In this document: positions 49,658-59,328 of the stretch, one piece after another
How positions within the stretch are numbered: position 1 is the stretch's first letter
Layout of the letters: each line of letters begins with the position of its first letter
Assembly: GCA_006739055.1 (NCBI GenBank)
Contig: AP019702.1
Span: forward strand, 1,302,501 to 1,366,500
DNA: 64,000 nucleotides
Direction: 5' to 3'
Origin: Allostella vacuolata
GTDB taxonomy: Bacteria > Pseudomonadota > Alphaproteobacteria > ATCC43930 > Allostellaceae
The notes under the pieces: generated by a model
What the model saw: only the letters and a program-made list of their open reading frames with translations
Told to the model about the DNA's origin: nothing
Database searches by the model: none
Translations under genes and position numbers: made by a program

Positions 49658-50335
49658 CTACCCGGCGATCCGGGCGATCGCTGCCGGCAGCTCGTCGAAG
49701 GCGTCGATGGTGGCGTCGGCGTGCAGTTCGGCGAGCGGCACCCGGGCATAGCCGTAGGAGACGGCGACCACCGGCACCCCGGCTGCCTTGGCCGTGGCCA
49801 CGTCGTGCTCGTTGTCGCCCACCATCAGCGCCTGGGCCGGCGCCAGGCCGAGGCCGGCGATGGCGGCCAGCAGGGGGGCCGGATCGGGCTTCCGGACCGG
49901 CAATGTGTCGCCGCCGACGACCGAGGTCAGCAGGCGGTCGAGGCGCAGGGTCTCCAGCATCAGCCGGGTGGCGCGCTCGGGCTTGTTGGTGCACAGGCCG
50001 AGGCGGTGCCCGGCCGCGGCCAGCCGCTCCAGGGTCTCGACCACCCCCGGATAAGGCTGGGTGCTGTCGGCGGAGATCGGCTCGTACAGCTCCAGGAAGC
50101 GCTGTCCCTGGCGCGCCAGCGCGTCGCCCGCGACGGGGCGGCCGGCGGCGGCGAAGCCGCGCTCCACCAGCTTGAGGGCGCCGTCGCCGATCATGCGGCG
50201 GACCGCCTCGATCGGCTGGGCCGGCAGGCGGGCCTCCGCCAGCAGCATGTTGAGGGCGGTGCGCAGGTCGGCCGCGCTGTCGACCAGGGTCCCGTCAAAG
50301 TCGAAAATGATCGCCGGGAAGCGCTCTAGCGTCAT
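49658..50335 (-). CDS. gph: Phosphoglycolate phosphatase
   Basis: A 225-residue HAD-superfamily phosphatase. FDFDGTLVDSAADLRTALN is motif I with the cap insertion following, LGLCTNKPERATRLML motif II, KPDPAPLLAAIAGLGL motif III, and MVGDNEHDVATAKAAG motif IV. It removes 2-phosphoglycolate. It diverges from glmU. Confidence 0.9.
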   Translation of the reverse strand: MTLERFPAIIFDFDGTLVDSAADLRTALNMLLAEARLPAQPIEAVRRMIGDGALKLVERGFAAAGRPVAGDALARQGQRFLELYEPISADSTQPYPGVVETLERLAAAGHRLGLCTNKPERATRLMLETLRLDRLLTSVVGGDTLPVRKPDPAPLLAAIAGLGLAPAQALMVGDNEHDVATAKAAGVPVVAVSYGYARVPLAELHADATIDAFDELPAAIARIAG

Positions 50336-50454
50336 CGAAGGTCACAATCTTTGAGGCTTGGCCGGCTTGACCCGTCGCCGCCCGGCCGATATCCGACCGA
50401 TGGCGCGTCCTGCCCGCCGATTGCAAGGGGCGCCCCAGTTCTTAGCGCCTCGGG

Positions 50455-51849
50455 ATGCCCATGACCACCGCCGATACCCCCTCTGCCGCGAACACCCGCC
50501 CCACTGCCGGCGACCGGACGCTGGCCATCGTGCTGGCCGCCGGCGAAGGCACCCGCATGCGCTCCGACCGGCCCAAGGTCCTGCACCCGGTGGCGGGCCG
50601 GCCGATGGTGCGCCACGTGCTCGACGCCGTGGCCGGCGCCGGCATCGGCCGCGTCGCGGTGGTGGTCGGGCCCGGCATGGACCAGCTCACCCGGGCCGTG
50701 GCGCCGCACCCGACCGTGGTCCAGCACGATCGCCGCGGCACCGCCCACGCCGTCCTGGCGGCGCGCGCGGCGATCGCGGCCGGGGCCGACGACGTGGTCG
50801 TGCTGATCGGCGATGCCCCGCTGGTCACCTCGGCGACGATCGCCCGGCTGCTGGAGGAGCGCCGCCGGGGGGCGGCCGTCGCCGTGCTCGGCTTCCGCCC
50901 GGCCGACCCCGGGCCCTATGGCCGCTTCGTGCTCGATGCCGACGGCACCCTGGCGCGCATCGTCGAGGCCCGCGACGCGAGCCCGGCGGAGCTCGGCATC
51001 GGCCTGTGCAATTCCGGCATGATGGCGATCGACGGCAGGCTGGCGCTGGATCTGCTCGACCGGGTCGGCTGCGACAATGCCAAGGGCGAGTTCTACCTGA
51101 CCGACCTGGTCGCCATCGCGCGGGCCGCCGGCCGCACCTGCCGCTTCGCCGAGGCCCCGGCCGAGGAGATGATGGGCGTCAACACCCGTGCCGAGCAGGC
51201 CGCCGCCGAGGCCGCGATGCAGGACCGGCTGCGCCGCCGGGCGATGGCGGACGGCGCCACCCTGGTCGCGCCCGAGACCGTGTTCCTGTGCGCCGACACC
51301 CGCCTCGGCCGCGACACCATCGTCCACCCGCACGTCGTGTTCGGCCCCGGGGTGACGGTGGGCGAGGGGGTGGAGGTCCGCTCCTTCAGCCACCTGGAGC
51401 AGGCGACGGTGGGGGACGGCGCCATCGTCGGGCCGTTCGCCCGGCTGCGGCCGGGGGCGGAGCTGGGGGCGGGCGCCCATGTCGGCAACTTCGTCGAGAT
51501 CAAGGCCGCCACGCTGGGCGCGGGCGCCAAGGCCAACCACCTCGCCTATATCGGCGACGCCTCGGTCGGCGCCGGAGCCAACATCGGCGCCGGCACCATC
51601 ACCTGCAACTATGACGGCTTCGGCAAGTACCGGACCGAGATCGGGGCGGGCGCCTTCATCGGCTCCAATACCGCCCTGGTGGCGCCGGTCACGGTCGGCG
51701 CGGGGGCGATCGTCGGCGCCGGCAGCGTGGTGACGGATGCCGTCCCGGACGAATCGATCGCGATTGCCCGGGCCCGGCAGACGACGCGGCCGGGGGCAGC
51801 ACCGGCCTATCGGGCACTGCGCCGGGCGCGGCGCGAGGGGAAGGTCTAG
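50455..51849 (+). CDS. glmU: Bifunctional UDP-N-acetylglucosamine pyrophosphorylase / glucosamine-1-P acetyltransferase
   Basis: A 464-residue GlmU making UDP-GlcNAc for peptidoglycan and lipopolysaccharide. The uridyltransferase motif AAGEGTRMRSDRPKVLHPV and the left-handed beta-helix C-terminal domain (repeats such as GDGAIVGPFARLRPGAELGA, NIGAGTITCNYDGFGK) are both present. ATG 50455 is followed by another at 50461. The stop is four bases before glmS, so the two consecutive steps in amino-sugar synthesis form an operon. Confidence 0.95.
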   Translation: MPMTTADTPSAANTRPTAGDRTLAIVLAAGEGTRMRSDRPKVLHPVAGRPMVRHVLDAVAGAGIGRVAVVVGPGMDQLTRAVAPHPTVVQHDRRGTAHAVLAARAAIAAGADDVVVLIGDAPLVTSATIARLLEERRRGAAVAVLGFRPADPGPYGRFVLDADGTLARIVEARDASPAELGIGLCNSGMMAIDGRLALDLLDRVGCDNAKGEFYLTDLVAIARAAGRTCRFAEAPAEEMMGVNTRAEQAAAEAAMQDRLRRRAMADGATLVAPETVFLCADTRLGRDTIVHPHVVFGPGVTVGEGVEVRSFSHLEQATVGDGAIVGPFARLRPGAELGAGAHVGNFVEIKAATLGAGAKANHLAYIGDASVGAGANIGAGTITCNYDGFGKYRTEIGAGAFIGSNTALVAPVTVGAGAIVGAGSVVTDAVPDESIAIARARQTTRPGAAPAYRALRRARREGKV

Positions 51850-51853
51850 GGCC

Positions 51854-53677
51854 ATGTGCGGCATCATCGGCATCATCGGCGTCCATCCGGCGGCACCCCT
51901 CCTCCTGGAGGGGCTGAAGCGGCTCGAATATCGCGGCTACGACAGCGCCGGCATGGCGACCCTGGTCGACGGCCGGATCGACCGGCGGCGGGCGGAGGGC
52001 AAGATCGCCCGGCTGGAGGCGGTGCTGCAGGGCCATCCGCTGGCCGGCACCGTCGGCATCGGCCACACCCGCTGGGCGACCCACGGCGTGCCCAGCGAGG
52101 CCAACGCCCACCCACACGCCACCGACCGCGTCGCGCTGGTCCACAACGGCATCATCGAGAACTTCGCCGAGCTGCGCGACGAACTCGCCCGCCTCGGCCA
52201 CGCCTTCGAGAGCGAGACCGACACCGAGGCGGTCGCCCACCTCGTCAGCCACCACCTCGCCGCCGGCCTGTCGCCCGAGGCGGCGGTGGCGGCGACCCTG
52301 AAGCGCCTGCAAGGCGCCTTCGCCTTCGCCATGGTCTTCGCCGGCCATGACGGGCTGATGATCGGCGCCCGGCGCGGCAGCGCGCTCGCCGTCGGCTATG
52401 GCGACGGCGAGATGTTCCTCGGCTCCGACGCCCTGGCGCTCGCCCCCCTGACGCGCCGCATCTCCTACCTGGAGGAGGGCGACTGGGTCGTCGTCCGCCG
52501 CACCGGCGCCCAGGTCTTCGACGCCGAGGACCGGCCGGTCGAGCGCCAGGTGCGCGAGACGGCGGTGTCGGGCGCGATGGTCGGCAAGGGCAACCACCCG
52601 CATTTCATGCACAAGGAGATCTTCGAGCAGCCGGGGGTGATCGGCGACACGCTGCAATCCTACCTCAACCCGGCGACGCGGTCGGTCCACCTGCCCGACC
52701 TGCCGTTCGACCTGGCCGCCGTGCCCAAGGTGACGATCATCGCCTGCGGCACCTCGTTCTTCGCCGGCATGGTGGCGAAGTACTGGATCGAGCGGGTCGC
52801 CCGCCTGCCGGTCGAGATCGACATCGCGTCCGAGTTCCGCTACCGCGCCGCCGACATGCCGGAAGGGGGGCTGGCGCTGTTCATCTCGCAGTCGGGCGAG
52901 ACGATCGACACCCTGGCGGCGCTGCGCTACGCCCGGGCCCAGCGCCAGCACGTCGCCGTCATCGTCAACGTGCCCGAGAGCACCATGGCGCGCGAGGCCG
53001 ACTGGGTGCTGCCCACCCTGGCCGGGCCCGAGATCGGCGTCGCCTCGACCAAGGCCTTCACCACCCAGCTGGTCGTGCTCGCCTGCCTGACCCTGGCGCT
53101 GGCCCGCGCCCGCGGCCGGCTCGATGTCGCGGGCGAGGCGGAGCTCGCCCTGGCGCTGGCCGACCTGCCGTCGGCCGCCGCCGCCATCCTGGCCGAGGAG
53201 CCGGCGCTGCGGGCCCTGGCCAGCCACGTCGCCCGGGCCCGCGACGTGCTCTATCTCGGCCGCGGCACCGCCTACCCGATCGCCATGGAGGGCGCGCTCA
53301 AGCTGAAGGAACTGTCCTACATCCATGCCGAGGGCTATGCCTCGGGCGAGATGAAGCACGGGCCGATCGCGCTGATCGACGACCAGGTGCCGATCGTCGT
53401 GGTGGCCCCGCCCGACGAGCTGTTCGAGAAGACGGCGTCCAACGTGCAGGAGGCGCTGGCGCGCGGCGGGCGGGTGATCCTGCTGTCGGACGCAGCCGGC
53501 ATCGCCCGCTTCGGCGACCGGCTGGAGGGCTCGGCCGCGATGCCGGCGATCCATCCCTTCGTCGCGCCGATCCTCTACGCCCTTCCGGTGCAGCTGCTGG
53601 CGTACCATGTAGCGGTGCTGAAGGGCACGGACGTCGACCAGCCCCGCAACCTCGCCAAGAGCGTGGTGGTCGAATAG
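51854..53677 (+). CDS. glmS: Glutamine-fructose-6-phosphate aminotransferase
   Basis: A 607-residue GlmS. The N-terminal glutaminase starts with the nucleophile Cys2 (MCGIIGIIGVHPAAP) and includes RWATHGVPSEANAHPH; the two SIS isomerase domains follow (SQSGETIDTLAALRYA, GRGTAYPIAMEGALKLKELS) and DQPRNLAKSVVVE is the standard ending. Normal length. It forms glucosamine-6-phosphate. No glmS-ribozyme-like element was expected or seen; it lies four bases behind glmU. Confidence 0.96.
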   Translation: MCGIIGIIGVHPAAPLLLEGLKRLEYRGYDSAGMATLVDGRIDRRRAEGKIARLEAVLQGHPLAGTVGIGHTRWATHGVPSEANAHPHATDRVALVHNGIIENFAELRDELARLGHAFESETDTEAVAHLVSHHLAAGLSPEAAVAATLKRLQGAFAFAMVFAGHDGLMIGARRGSALAVGYGDGEMFLGSDALALAPLTRRISYLEEGDWVVVRRTGAQVFDAEDRPVERQVRETAVSGAMVGKGNHPHFMHKEIFEQPGVIGDTLQSYLNPATRSVHLPDLPFDLAAVPKVTIIACGTSFFAGMVAKYWIERVARLPVEIDIASEFRYRAADMPEGGLALFISQSGETIDTLAALRYARAQRQHVAVIVNVPESTMAREADWVLPTLAGPEIGVASTKAFTTQLVVLACLTLALARARGRLDVAGEAELALALADLPSAAAAILAEEPALRALASHVARARDVLYLGRGTAYPIAMEGALKLKELSYIHAEGYASGEMKHGPIALIDDQVPIVVVAPPDELFEKTASNVQEALARGGRVILLSDAAGIARFGDRLEGSAAMPAIHPFVAPILYALPVQLLAYHVAVLKGTDVDQPRNLAKSVVVE

Positions 53678-53755
53678 GGCGCGTGACCCCGGCCGGGCGG
53701 CGCGACTAGAGTGCGGCCCGACAGCCGACTCAAAGCCCCCCAAGCGGAGGATCGC

Positions 53756-55210
53756 ATGCAGCTCAAGGACCCCACGCTGTTTCGCCAGCAGTGCTACGTC
53801 GACGGCGCCTGGCTCGACGCCGACGGCGGCGGCACCATCGACGTCACCAACCCGGCGACGGGCGAGAAGATCGGCACCGTGCCGAAGATGGGCGCGGGCG
53901 AGACGCGGCGCGCGATCGAGGCGGCGAACGCCGCCTGGCCGGCCTGGCGGGCCAAGACCGCCAAGGAGCGCGCAACCATCCTGCGCAAGTGGTTCGACCT
54001 GATGATGGCGAACCAGGACGACCTCGGCACCATCATGACGACCGAGCAGGGCAAGCCCCTGGCCGAGGCCAAGGGCGAGGTCGCCTATGCCGCGTCGTTC
54101 ATCGAGTGGTTCGCCGAGGAGGGCAAGCGCATCTATGGCGACACCATCCCGCAGCACCAGGGCGACAAGCGCATCCTGGTCCTGAAGGAGCCGATCGGCG
54201 TCGTCGCCTGCATCACGCCCTGGAACTTCCCCGCCGCGATGATCACCCGCAAGGCCGGCCCGGCGCTGGCCGCCGGCTGCCCGGTGGTGATCAAGCCGGC
54301 GAGCGCCACCCCCTATTCGGCGCTGGCGCTGTGCGAGCTCGGCGAGCGGGCGGGCATTCCCAAGGGCATCCTCAACGTCGTCACCGGCGGCGCCAAGGAT
54401 GTCGGCGGCGAGATGACCGGCAACCCGATCGTCCGCAAGCTGTCCTTCACCGGCTCGACCGAGATCGGCAAGGTGCTGATGCAGCAGTGCGCCGCCACGG
54501 TGAAGAAGGTGTCGATGGAACTCGGCGGCAACGCCCCCTTCATCGTCTTCGACGACGCCGACCTGGATGCCGCGGTGGAGGGCGCCATCGCGTCGAAGTA
54601 CCGCAACGCCGGCCAGACCTGCGTGTGCGCCAACCGCCTCCTGGTGCAGGACGGCGTCTATGACGAGTTCGCGGCCAAGCTGTCCCAGGCCGTCTCGGGC
54701 CTGCGCGTCGGCAACGGGCTGGAGACCGGCATCAGCCAGGGCCCGCTGATCGACATGCAGGCGGTCGCCAAGGTCGAGGAGCACATCCAGGACGCGGTGT
54801 CGAAGGGCGCGCGCGTCGTCATCGGCGGCAAGCGCCACGCGCTCGGCGGCAGCTTCTTCGAGCCGACCGTGCTGGCCGACGTCACCACCAGGATGGCGGT
54901 GGCCCGGGAAGAGACGTTCGGCCCGGTCGCCCCCCTGTTCCGCTTCAAGACCGATGCCGAGGCCGTCCAGATGGCCAACGACACCGAGTTCGGCCTGGCC
55001 GCCTACTTCTTCAGCCGCGACATCACGCGGATCTGGAAGACCTCGGAGGGGCTGGAATACGGCATCGTCGGCATCAACACCGGCATCATCTCGACCGAGG
55101 TGGCGCCCTTCGGCGGCATGAAGGAATCCGGCATCGGGCGCGAGGGCTCGAAGTACGGCATCGATGACTTCCTCGAGATGAAGTACCTGTGCATCGGCGG
55201 GATCGCCTGA
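53756..55210 (+). CDS. gabD: Succinate-semialdehyde dehydrogenase
   Basis: A 484-residue NAD(P)-dependent aldehyde dehydrogenase of the GabD type. The NFPAAMITRKAGPALAAGCP cofactor region, general-base motif MELGGNAPFIVFDD and catalytic cysteine in NAGQTCVCANRLLVQ are intact, and GFG-type ending GIGREGSKYGIDDFLEMKYL is typical. It oxidises succinate semialdehyde to succinate. ATG 53756 follows GCGGAGG; no gabT or transporter is adjacent. Confidence 0.9.
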   Translation: MQLKDPTLFRQQCYVDGAWLDADGGGTIDVTNPATGEKIGTVPKMGAGETRRAIEAANAAWPAWRAKTAKERATILRKWFDLMMANQDDLGTIMTTEQGKPLAEAKGEVAYAASFIEWFAEEGKRIYGDTIPQHQGDKRILVLKEPIGVVACITPWNFPAAMITRKAGPALAAGCPVVIKPASATPYSALALCELGERAGIPKGILNVVTGGAKDVGGEMTGNPIVRKLSFTGSTEIGKVLMQQCAATVKKVSMELGGNAPFIVFDDADLDAAVEGAIASKYRNAGQTCVCANRLLVQDGVYDEFAAKLSQAVSGLRVGNGLETGISQGPLIDMQAVAKVEEHIQDAVSKGARVVIGGKRHALGGSFFEPTVLADVTTRMAVAREETFGPVAPLFRFKTDAEAVQMANDTEFGLAAYFFSRDITRIWKTSEGLEYGIVGINTGIISTEVAPFGGMKESGIGREGSKYGIDDFLEMKYLCIGGIA

Positions 55211-55239
55211 TCCCGGGCGGCATCGCCTGACGCGGGCGG

Positions 55240-55271
55240 AAGGGGGCGGGGCCGGGCGGCTCCGCCCCCTT
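55240..55271. terminator. Bidirectional terminator hairpin between convergent genes
   Basis: AAGGGGGCGG and CCGCCCCCTT form a 10-bp perfect stem around a 12-base loop in the 64-bp gap between the convergent gabD and MFS genes. A and T pairs at the base let it work in both directions. Confidence 0.6.
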
Positions 55272-55274
55272 CGT

Positions 55275-56564
55275 TCATCCGGCCGGCTGTTCCGCCGCAA
55301 GGGCCCCGTCGCGGGGGTCGAGCGCGTGCGCCTCGGGCGTGGTCGGGACCATGGCCAGCGGCGCGACGTCGGTCTTCTGCTCGGCCGGCGGGGCGAGCCG
55401 GGTGCGCATCCGCCACAGGGTGAACAGGATCAGGGTGCCGTAGACGCACGAGGTGAAGAGGAACAGGCTGGCATCGCCCAGGGCCCGCATCGTCACCGCT
55501 GCGGCGACCGGGCCGGCGATGGTGCCGAGACCGTAGGTCAGCAGCAGCTCGCTGGTCGTCTGGGTGAAGGACTGCCCGCCGGCATGGTCGTTGGCGTGGG
55601 CGATGCAGAGCCCGTAGATCGGGTGCTGGGCCAGCCCGAACAGCCCGAACAGCAGGATCAGCCATTCCGCCGGCAGGCCGGCCGGCAGCACGACGATGAG
55701 CCCGCCGATGACGATGCCGCACCCCGCCACCGCGACGATCACGCGCCGCCGGTCCATGCGGTCCGAAAGCTTGCCGATAGGGTAGTAGGCAAGCGCGCCG
55801 CCGACCACCGAGGCGGCGGCCATCATCGCCACCCCTTCGACCGACAGGCCGCGGCCCAGGGCATAGACGGCGACCAGGCCGCCCAGCGCCCCGTTGACCA
55901 GCCCGACCAGGAAGCAGCCGAGGACCCCGACCGGCGACAGGCGGTAGAGCCGCGGCAGGTCGGGCACATGGTGGCCGACCGGGGGCGGCGCCGGCGAGCG
56001 GGTGAGCGCCAGGGGCACCAGCGACAGCACGATCGCGATCACCATGGCGATGAACGGCGCCTCGGTGCGCGGGTCGAGCAGCACCAGGCTCAGGTTGCCG
56101 CCCAGCGCCGCCATCAGGTTCACGATCATGTAGGACGCGAAGATCGTGCCCCGCCGCTCCGGCGTCGCCCGCTCGTTGAGCCAGCTCTCGATGATCATCA
56201 CGAGGCCGCCGTAGCAGAAGCCGATCAGGAAGCGCAGCGCGACCCAGCCGAGCGAGCCCGCGAGCGGCAGGAGCAGCAGGGCGGCCGATCCGCTGATCGC
56301 CGCCAGGGCGGCGAAGCTGCGGATATGGCCGACGCGGGAGACGATCTGCGCCGCCAGGATGCAGGCCAGCACGAAGCCGACCGACCAGCTCGACGACAAC
56401 AGCCCGATCAGCTCGGGCGGCATCTCCTCGATGCGCCCGCGCACCGGCAGCAGCAGCCCCTGCAGGCTGGTGCCGAAGACCAGGAAGGTCACGCTGAGCA
56501 GCAGGGCGGCGATGGACAGGAGGGAGGGCGGGGGCGGCGCGGGAAGGGCGACGCTGACGCTCAT
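55275..56564 (-). CDS. MFS transporter (YcaD-like)
   Basis: A 429-residue twelve-helix permease. SVGFVLACILAAQIVSRVGH, FCYGGLVMIIESWLNERATP and PIYGLCIAHANDHAGGQSFT resemble the YcaD/MFS_1 subgroup of putative exporters. SMVIESWLNE-like sequence around helix 4 is the strongest clue. ATG 56564 begins MSVSVALPAPPPPS. Substrate unknown. Confidence 0.82.
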   Translation of the reverse strand: MSVSVALPAPPPPSLLSIAALLLSVTFLVFGTSLQGLLLPVRGRIEEMPPELIGLLSSSWSVGFVLACILAAQIVSRVGHIRSFAALAAISGSAALLLLPLAGSLGWVALRFLIGFCYGGLVMIIESWLNERATPERRGTIFASYMIVNLMAALGGNLSLVLLDPRTEAPFIAMVIAIVLSLVPLALTRSPAPPPVGHHVPDLPRLYRLSPVGVLGCFLVGLVNGALGGLVAVYALGRGLSVEGVAMMAAASVVGGALAYYPIGKLSDRMDRRRVIVAVAGCGIVIGGLIVVLPAGLPAEWLILLFGLFGLAQHPIYGLCIAHANDHAGGQSFTQTTSELLLTYGLGTIAGPVAAAVTMRALGDASLFLFTSCVYGTLILFTLWRMRTRLAPPAEQKTDVAPLAMVPTTPEAHALDPRDGALAAEQPAG

Positions 56565-56810
56565 GACGGTCGGACCTGCACCGTTGGGCTTGCCTTCTGC
56601 GAGGGGTGGCGGGATGTGTCCAGAAGAGCGCAGGAATGGGGCGAGAAATTGGCCGCCCGCCCGACCGGCCGCGCGGGCCCTGGCCGCGGTGCCCCTGGCG
56701 CCGGGCCCCGCTCCTGCCCATCTGGAAGGGCCGGGCGCGGCGATCGCCACCCTATCGCTCGGCCGCGGCGACGGGCTAGTTTCGGCGCGGATCAATCAGG
56801 AGGACCCTCG

Positions 56811-57221
56811 ATGCTGCCGTCGAAGAAGATGCTGACGCTGGCCGCGGCCAAGACGATCATGGCCGCGGCCGAGGCCGAGGCGGCGCGCAACGGATGGCGG
56901 GTGTCGATCGCCATCGTCGACGATGGCGGCTTCCCGCTGCTGCTGCAGCGCCTCGACGGCGCCTCGCCCGGCAGCCCGGCCGTGGCCCTGGGCAAGGCGC
57001 GGACGGCGGCCACCTTCCGCCGGGCGACCAAGGCGATGGAGGATGCGGTCAACAACGGCCGCTTCGCCTTCGTCAACGCGCCCGACGTGGTGCCGCTGGA
57101 AGGCGGGCTGCCGATCGTGGTCGAGGGCGACACGGTGGGCGCCATCGGCGTCAGCGGCGTGAAGTCGAGCGAGGACGCGGCCATCGGCCAGGCCGGCATC
57201 GACGCCCTGCTGGCCGGCTGA
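56811..57221 (+). CDS. GlcG/HbpS-family haem-binding-like protein
   Basis: A 136-residue protein of the GlcG/HbpS fold: LTLAAAKTIMAAAEAEAARN, VSIAIVDDGGFPLLLQRLDG, ALGKARTAATFRRATKAMED, GGLPIVVEGDTVGAIGVSG. Members bind haem or cobalamin or act as enzymes' partners. AGGAGGA precedes the ATG. It is 16 bp before gor, in the same direction. Confidence 0.8.
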   Translation: MLPSKKMLTLAAAKTIMAAAEAEAARNGWRVSIAIVDDGGFPLLLQRLDGASPGSPAVALGKARTAATFRRATKAMEDAVNNGRFAFVNAPDVVPLEGGLPIVVEGDTVGAIGVSGVKSSEDAAIGQAGIDALLAG

Positions 57222-57237
57222 GGAAGGAATGGGAACC

Positions 57238-58614
57238 ATGGCGGATCGCGATTTCGACCTGATCGTCATCGGCGCCGGCTCGGGCGGCGTCCGGGCGGCC
57301 CGCATCTCGGCCCGCCATGGCGCCCGCGTCGCCATCTGCGAGGAGAGCCGCTTCGGCGGCACCTGCGTCATCCGCGGCTGCGTGCCGAAGAAGCTGCTCG
57401 TCTACGGCTCCGCCTTCCGCGACGCCTTCGAGGACGCGGTCGGCTTCGGCTGGAACGCGCACCTGCCGGAATTCGACTGGCCGACCCTGATCGGCGCCAA
57501 GGACCGCGAGATCACCCGGCTGGAGGGCGTCTACCGCAAGCTGCTGGCCGATGCCGGGGTGACCGCGATCGAGGGCCGCGGCCGCCTGGTCGACGCCCAC
57601 ACGGTGGAGGTGGCGGGCCGGCGCTACACGACGGACAAGGTGCTGGTCGCGACCGGCGGCTGGCCGGTGATCCCGCCTATTCCGGGCCATGAGCATGCCA
57701 TCACCTCCAACGAGGCGCTCGACCTGCCGGCGCTGCCGCGCCGGGTCGTGATCGTCGGCGGCGGCTTCATCGCCGTGGAGTTCGCCGGCATCTTCAACTC
57801 CCTCGGCTCGGAGACGACGATGCTGGTGCGCGGCGAGCAGCTGCTCCGCGGCTTCGACGACGACGCGCGCATCGAGATGGCGCGCGAGATGGCGACCCGC
57901 GGCATCACCATCCATGCCCGCACCCAGCCGGCAGCGGTCAGCGGCGATCCCCGCGGCTATTGCGTGCGCACCGACCAGGGCCAGGAGATCGACTGCGACG
58001 CCGTGCTGTTCGCGACCGGCCGCCAGCCCAACACCAGGGGCATCGGCCTGGAGGAGGCGGGCGTGAAGCTGCGCGCGGGCGGGGCGATCGCCGTCGACCA
58101 ATGGTCGCGCACCAGCGTCGCCAACATCTTCGCCGTCGGCGACGTGACCGACCGCATCGCGCTCACCCCGGTCGCCATCGCCGAGGGCCACGCCTTCGCC
58201 GACACCGAGTTCGGCGGCCGGCCGCGCCACATCGACCACCGGAACGTGCCGAGCGCCGTCTTCGGCCAGCCGCCGCTCGCCATGGTCGGCCTGACGGAGA
58301 TGCAGGCGCGCGAGAAGCACGGCGCGGTCGACATCTACCGCAGCCGCTTCCGGCCGATGAAGCACACCCTGTCGGGGCGCGAGGAGCGGACGATGATGAA
58401 GCTGGTGGTCGACGCCGCCACCGACCGGATCCTGGGCGCCCACATGGTCGGCGCCGACGCTCCGGAGATCATCCAGGGCCTCGCCATCGCCATCACCGCC
58501 GGCGCCACCAAGGCCCATTTCGACCAGACCATCGGCATCCACCCGACCGCGGCCGAGGAGTTCGTGACGATGCGCGAGAAGGTGCCGGCGGCGGTCAAGC
58601 TGGCGGCGGAGTAG
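57238..58614 (+). CDS. gor: Glutathione-disulfide reductase
   Basis: A 458-residue flavoenzyme. FAD-binding GAGSGGVRAARISAR, redox-active Cys43 and Cys48 in GGTCVIRGCVPKKLL, NADPH-binding IVGGGFIAVEFAGIF, and C-terminal catalytic HPTAAEEFVTM are all present. It regenerates reduced glutathione with NADPH. ATG 57238 is preferred for its GAAGGA spacing; ATG 57229 is equally in frame. Its last 53 bases are duplicated at 60972. Confidence 0.93.
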   Translation: MADRDFDLIVIGAGSGGVRAARISARHGARVAICEESRFGGTCVIRGCVPKKLLVYGSAFRDAFEDAVGFGWNAHLPEFDWPTLIGAKDREITRLEGVYRKLLADAGVTAIEGRGRLVDAHTVEVAGRRYTTDKVLVATGGWPVIPPIPGHEHAITSNEALDLPALPRRVVIVGGGFIAVEFAGIFNSLGSETTMLVRGEQLLRGFDDDARIEMAREMATRGITIHARTQPAAVSGDPRGYCVRTDQGQEIDCDAVLFATGRQPNTRGIGLEEAGVKLRAGGAIAVDQWSRTSVANIFAVGDVTDRIALTPVAIAEGHAFADTEFGGRPRHIDHRNVPSAVFGQPPLAMVGLTEMQAREKHGAVDIYRSRFRPMKHTLSGREERTMMKLVVDAATDRILGAHMVGADAPEIIQGLAIAITAGATKAHFDQTIGIHPTAAEEFVTMREKVPAAVKLAAE

Positions 58615-58683
58615 GGGACGGGGCATTCCGGCCACCGCCCCAAGACCTGTCGAGGTTCGGTATCTCGATCGGGAAATGGTCGC

Positions 58684-58712
58684 GTCGCGCGGCCGTGGCA
58701 CGGCCGCGCGAC
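58684..58712 (-). terminator. Hairpin downstream of the NTF2-like gene pair
   Basis: GTCGCGCGGCCG and CGGCCGCGCGAC pair perfectly around a short loop, between the convergent gor and NTF2-like genes and six bases past the latter's stop. No strong T-tract; termination is likely but unproven. Confidence 0.5.
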
Positions 58713-58718
58713 CCCCGG

Positions 58719-59270
58719 CTATCGCGCGCGCGGCTCGTTGTTCTCGACGACCCGCTGGTAGGCAACGAGATCCAGGAACGCCTCGGCCTCGATGACCAGG
58801 CCGTCCTTCATCCGGAACATCCAGAGGAACTGGTTGCGATAGGGTGCGCCCGAGGTGGTCTTCGCCGAACCGTCGAAGCGGATGAGGACGGTGTCGCCAA
58901 CGGCATAGATGCTGCGTACCTCGGGTACGATCGGGGTGGCGAGACGGCTTACCAGGGGGCGCGATGCCCGTTCGACGAAGTCGTCCTGGCTGCGGTAGGT
59001 GCCCGCCACCGGGCCGGATCCGTGGATCGTCCAGACGACATCGGGGGCGAGAAGCGCGGCAAAGACGTAGGTTCCTCCACGCCACTTCTCGAAAGCATCG
59101 TGGACGATCGCCTTGTTCCGTGCTTCGACGGCAGTGTCATGGGTCTCCACGGCCGGGTCGGACCCGGTGATCTCGGCATGCGCCGGCCCGATCACGGCCA
59201 GGAAGGCCGTGGCGATGAGCAGCCGGCGGCCCGCGCCTGCAAGGCGGTCGCTCAATGGAAGGATGGTCAT
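58719..59270 (-). CDS. Exported NTF2/SnoaL-like protein
   Basis: A 183-residue protein with signal peptide (RRLLIATAFLAVIGPAHA) and a SnoaL/NTF2-type alpha-beta barrel: NKAIVHDAFEKWRGGTYVFA, LLAPDVVWTIHGSGPVAG, VRSIYAVGDTVLIRFDGSAK, FLWMFRMKDGLVIEAEAFLD. Such domains bind or isomerise small hydrophobic molecules; the export signal is unusual. It forms a pair with the next upstream gene, probably under the divergent LysR regulator. Confidence 0.78.
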   Translation of the reverse strand: MTILPLSDRLAGAGRRLLIATAFLAVIGPAHAEITGSDPAVETHDTAVEARNKAIVHDAFEKWRGGTYVFAALLAPDVVWTIHGSGPVAGTYRSQDDFVERASRPLVSRLATPIVPEVRSIYAVGDTVLIRFDGSAKTTSGAPYRNQFLWMFRMKDGLVIEAEAFLDLVAYQRVVENNEPRAR

Positions 59271-59328
59271 GGGATCGTTCCTTTCGTTGGCATGCGGGGG
59301 AAACAACGTCTTGCCTCGTTGCGATCGA

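Noticed and set aside
51689-55300. A 1203-codon minus-strand frame
   Set aside because: Antisense to glmS and gabD, whose motifs and lengths are perfect.
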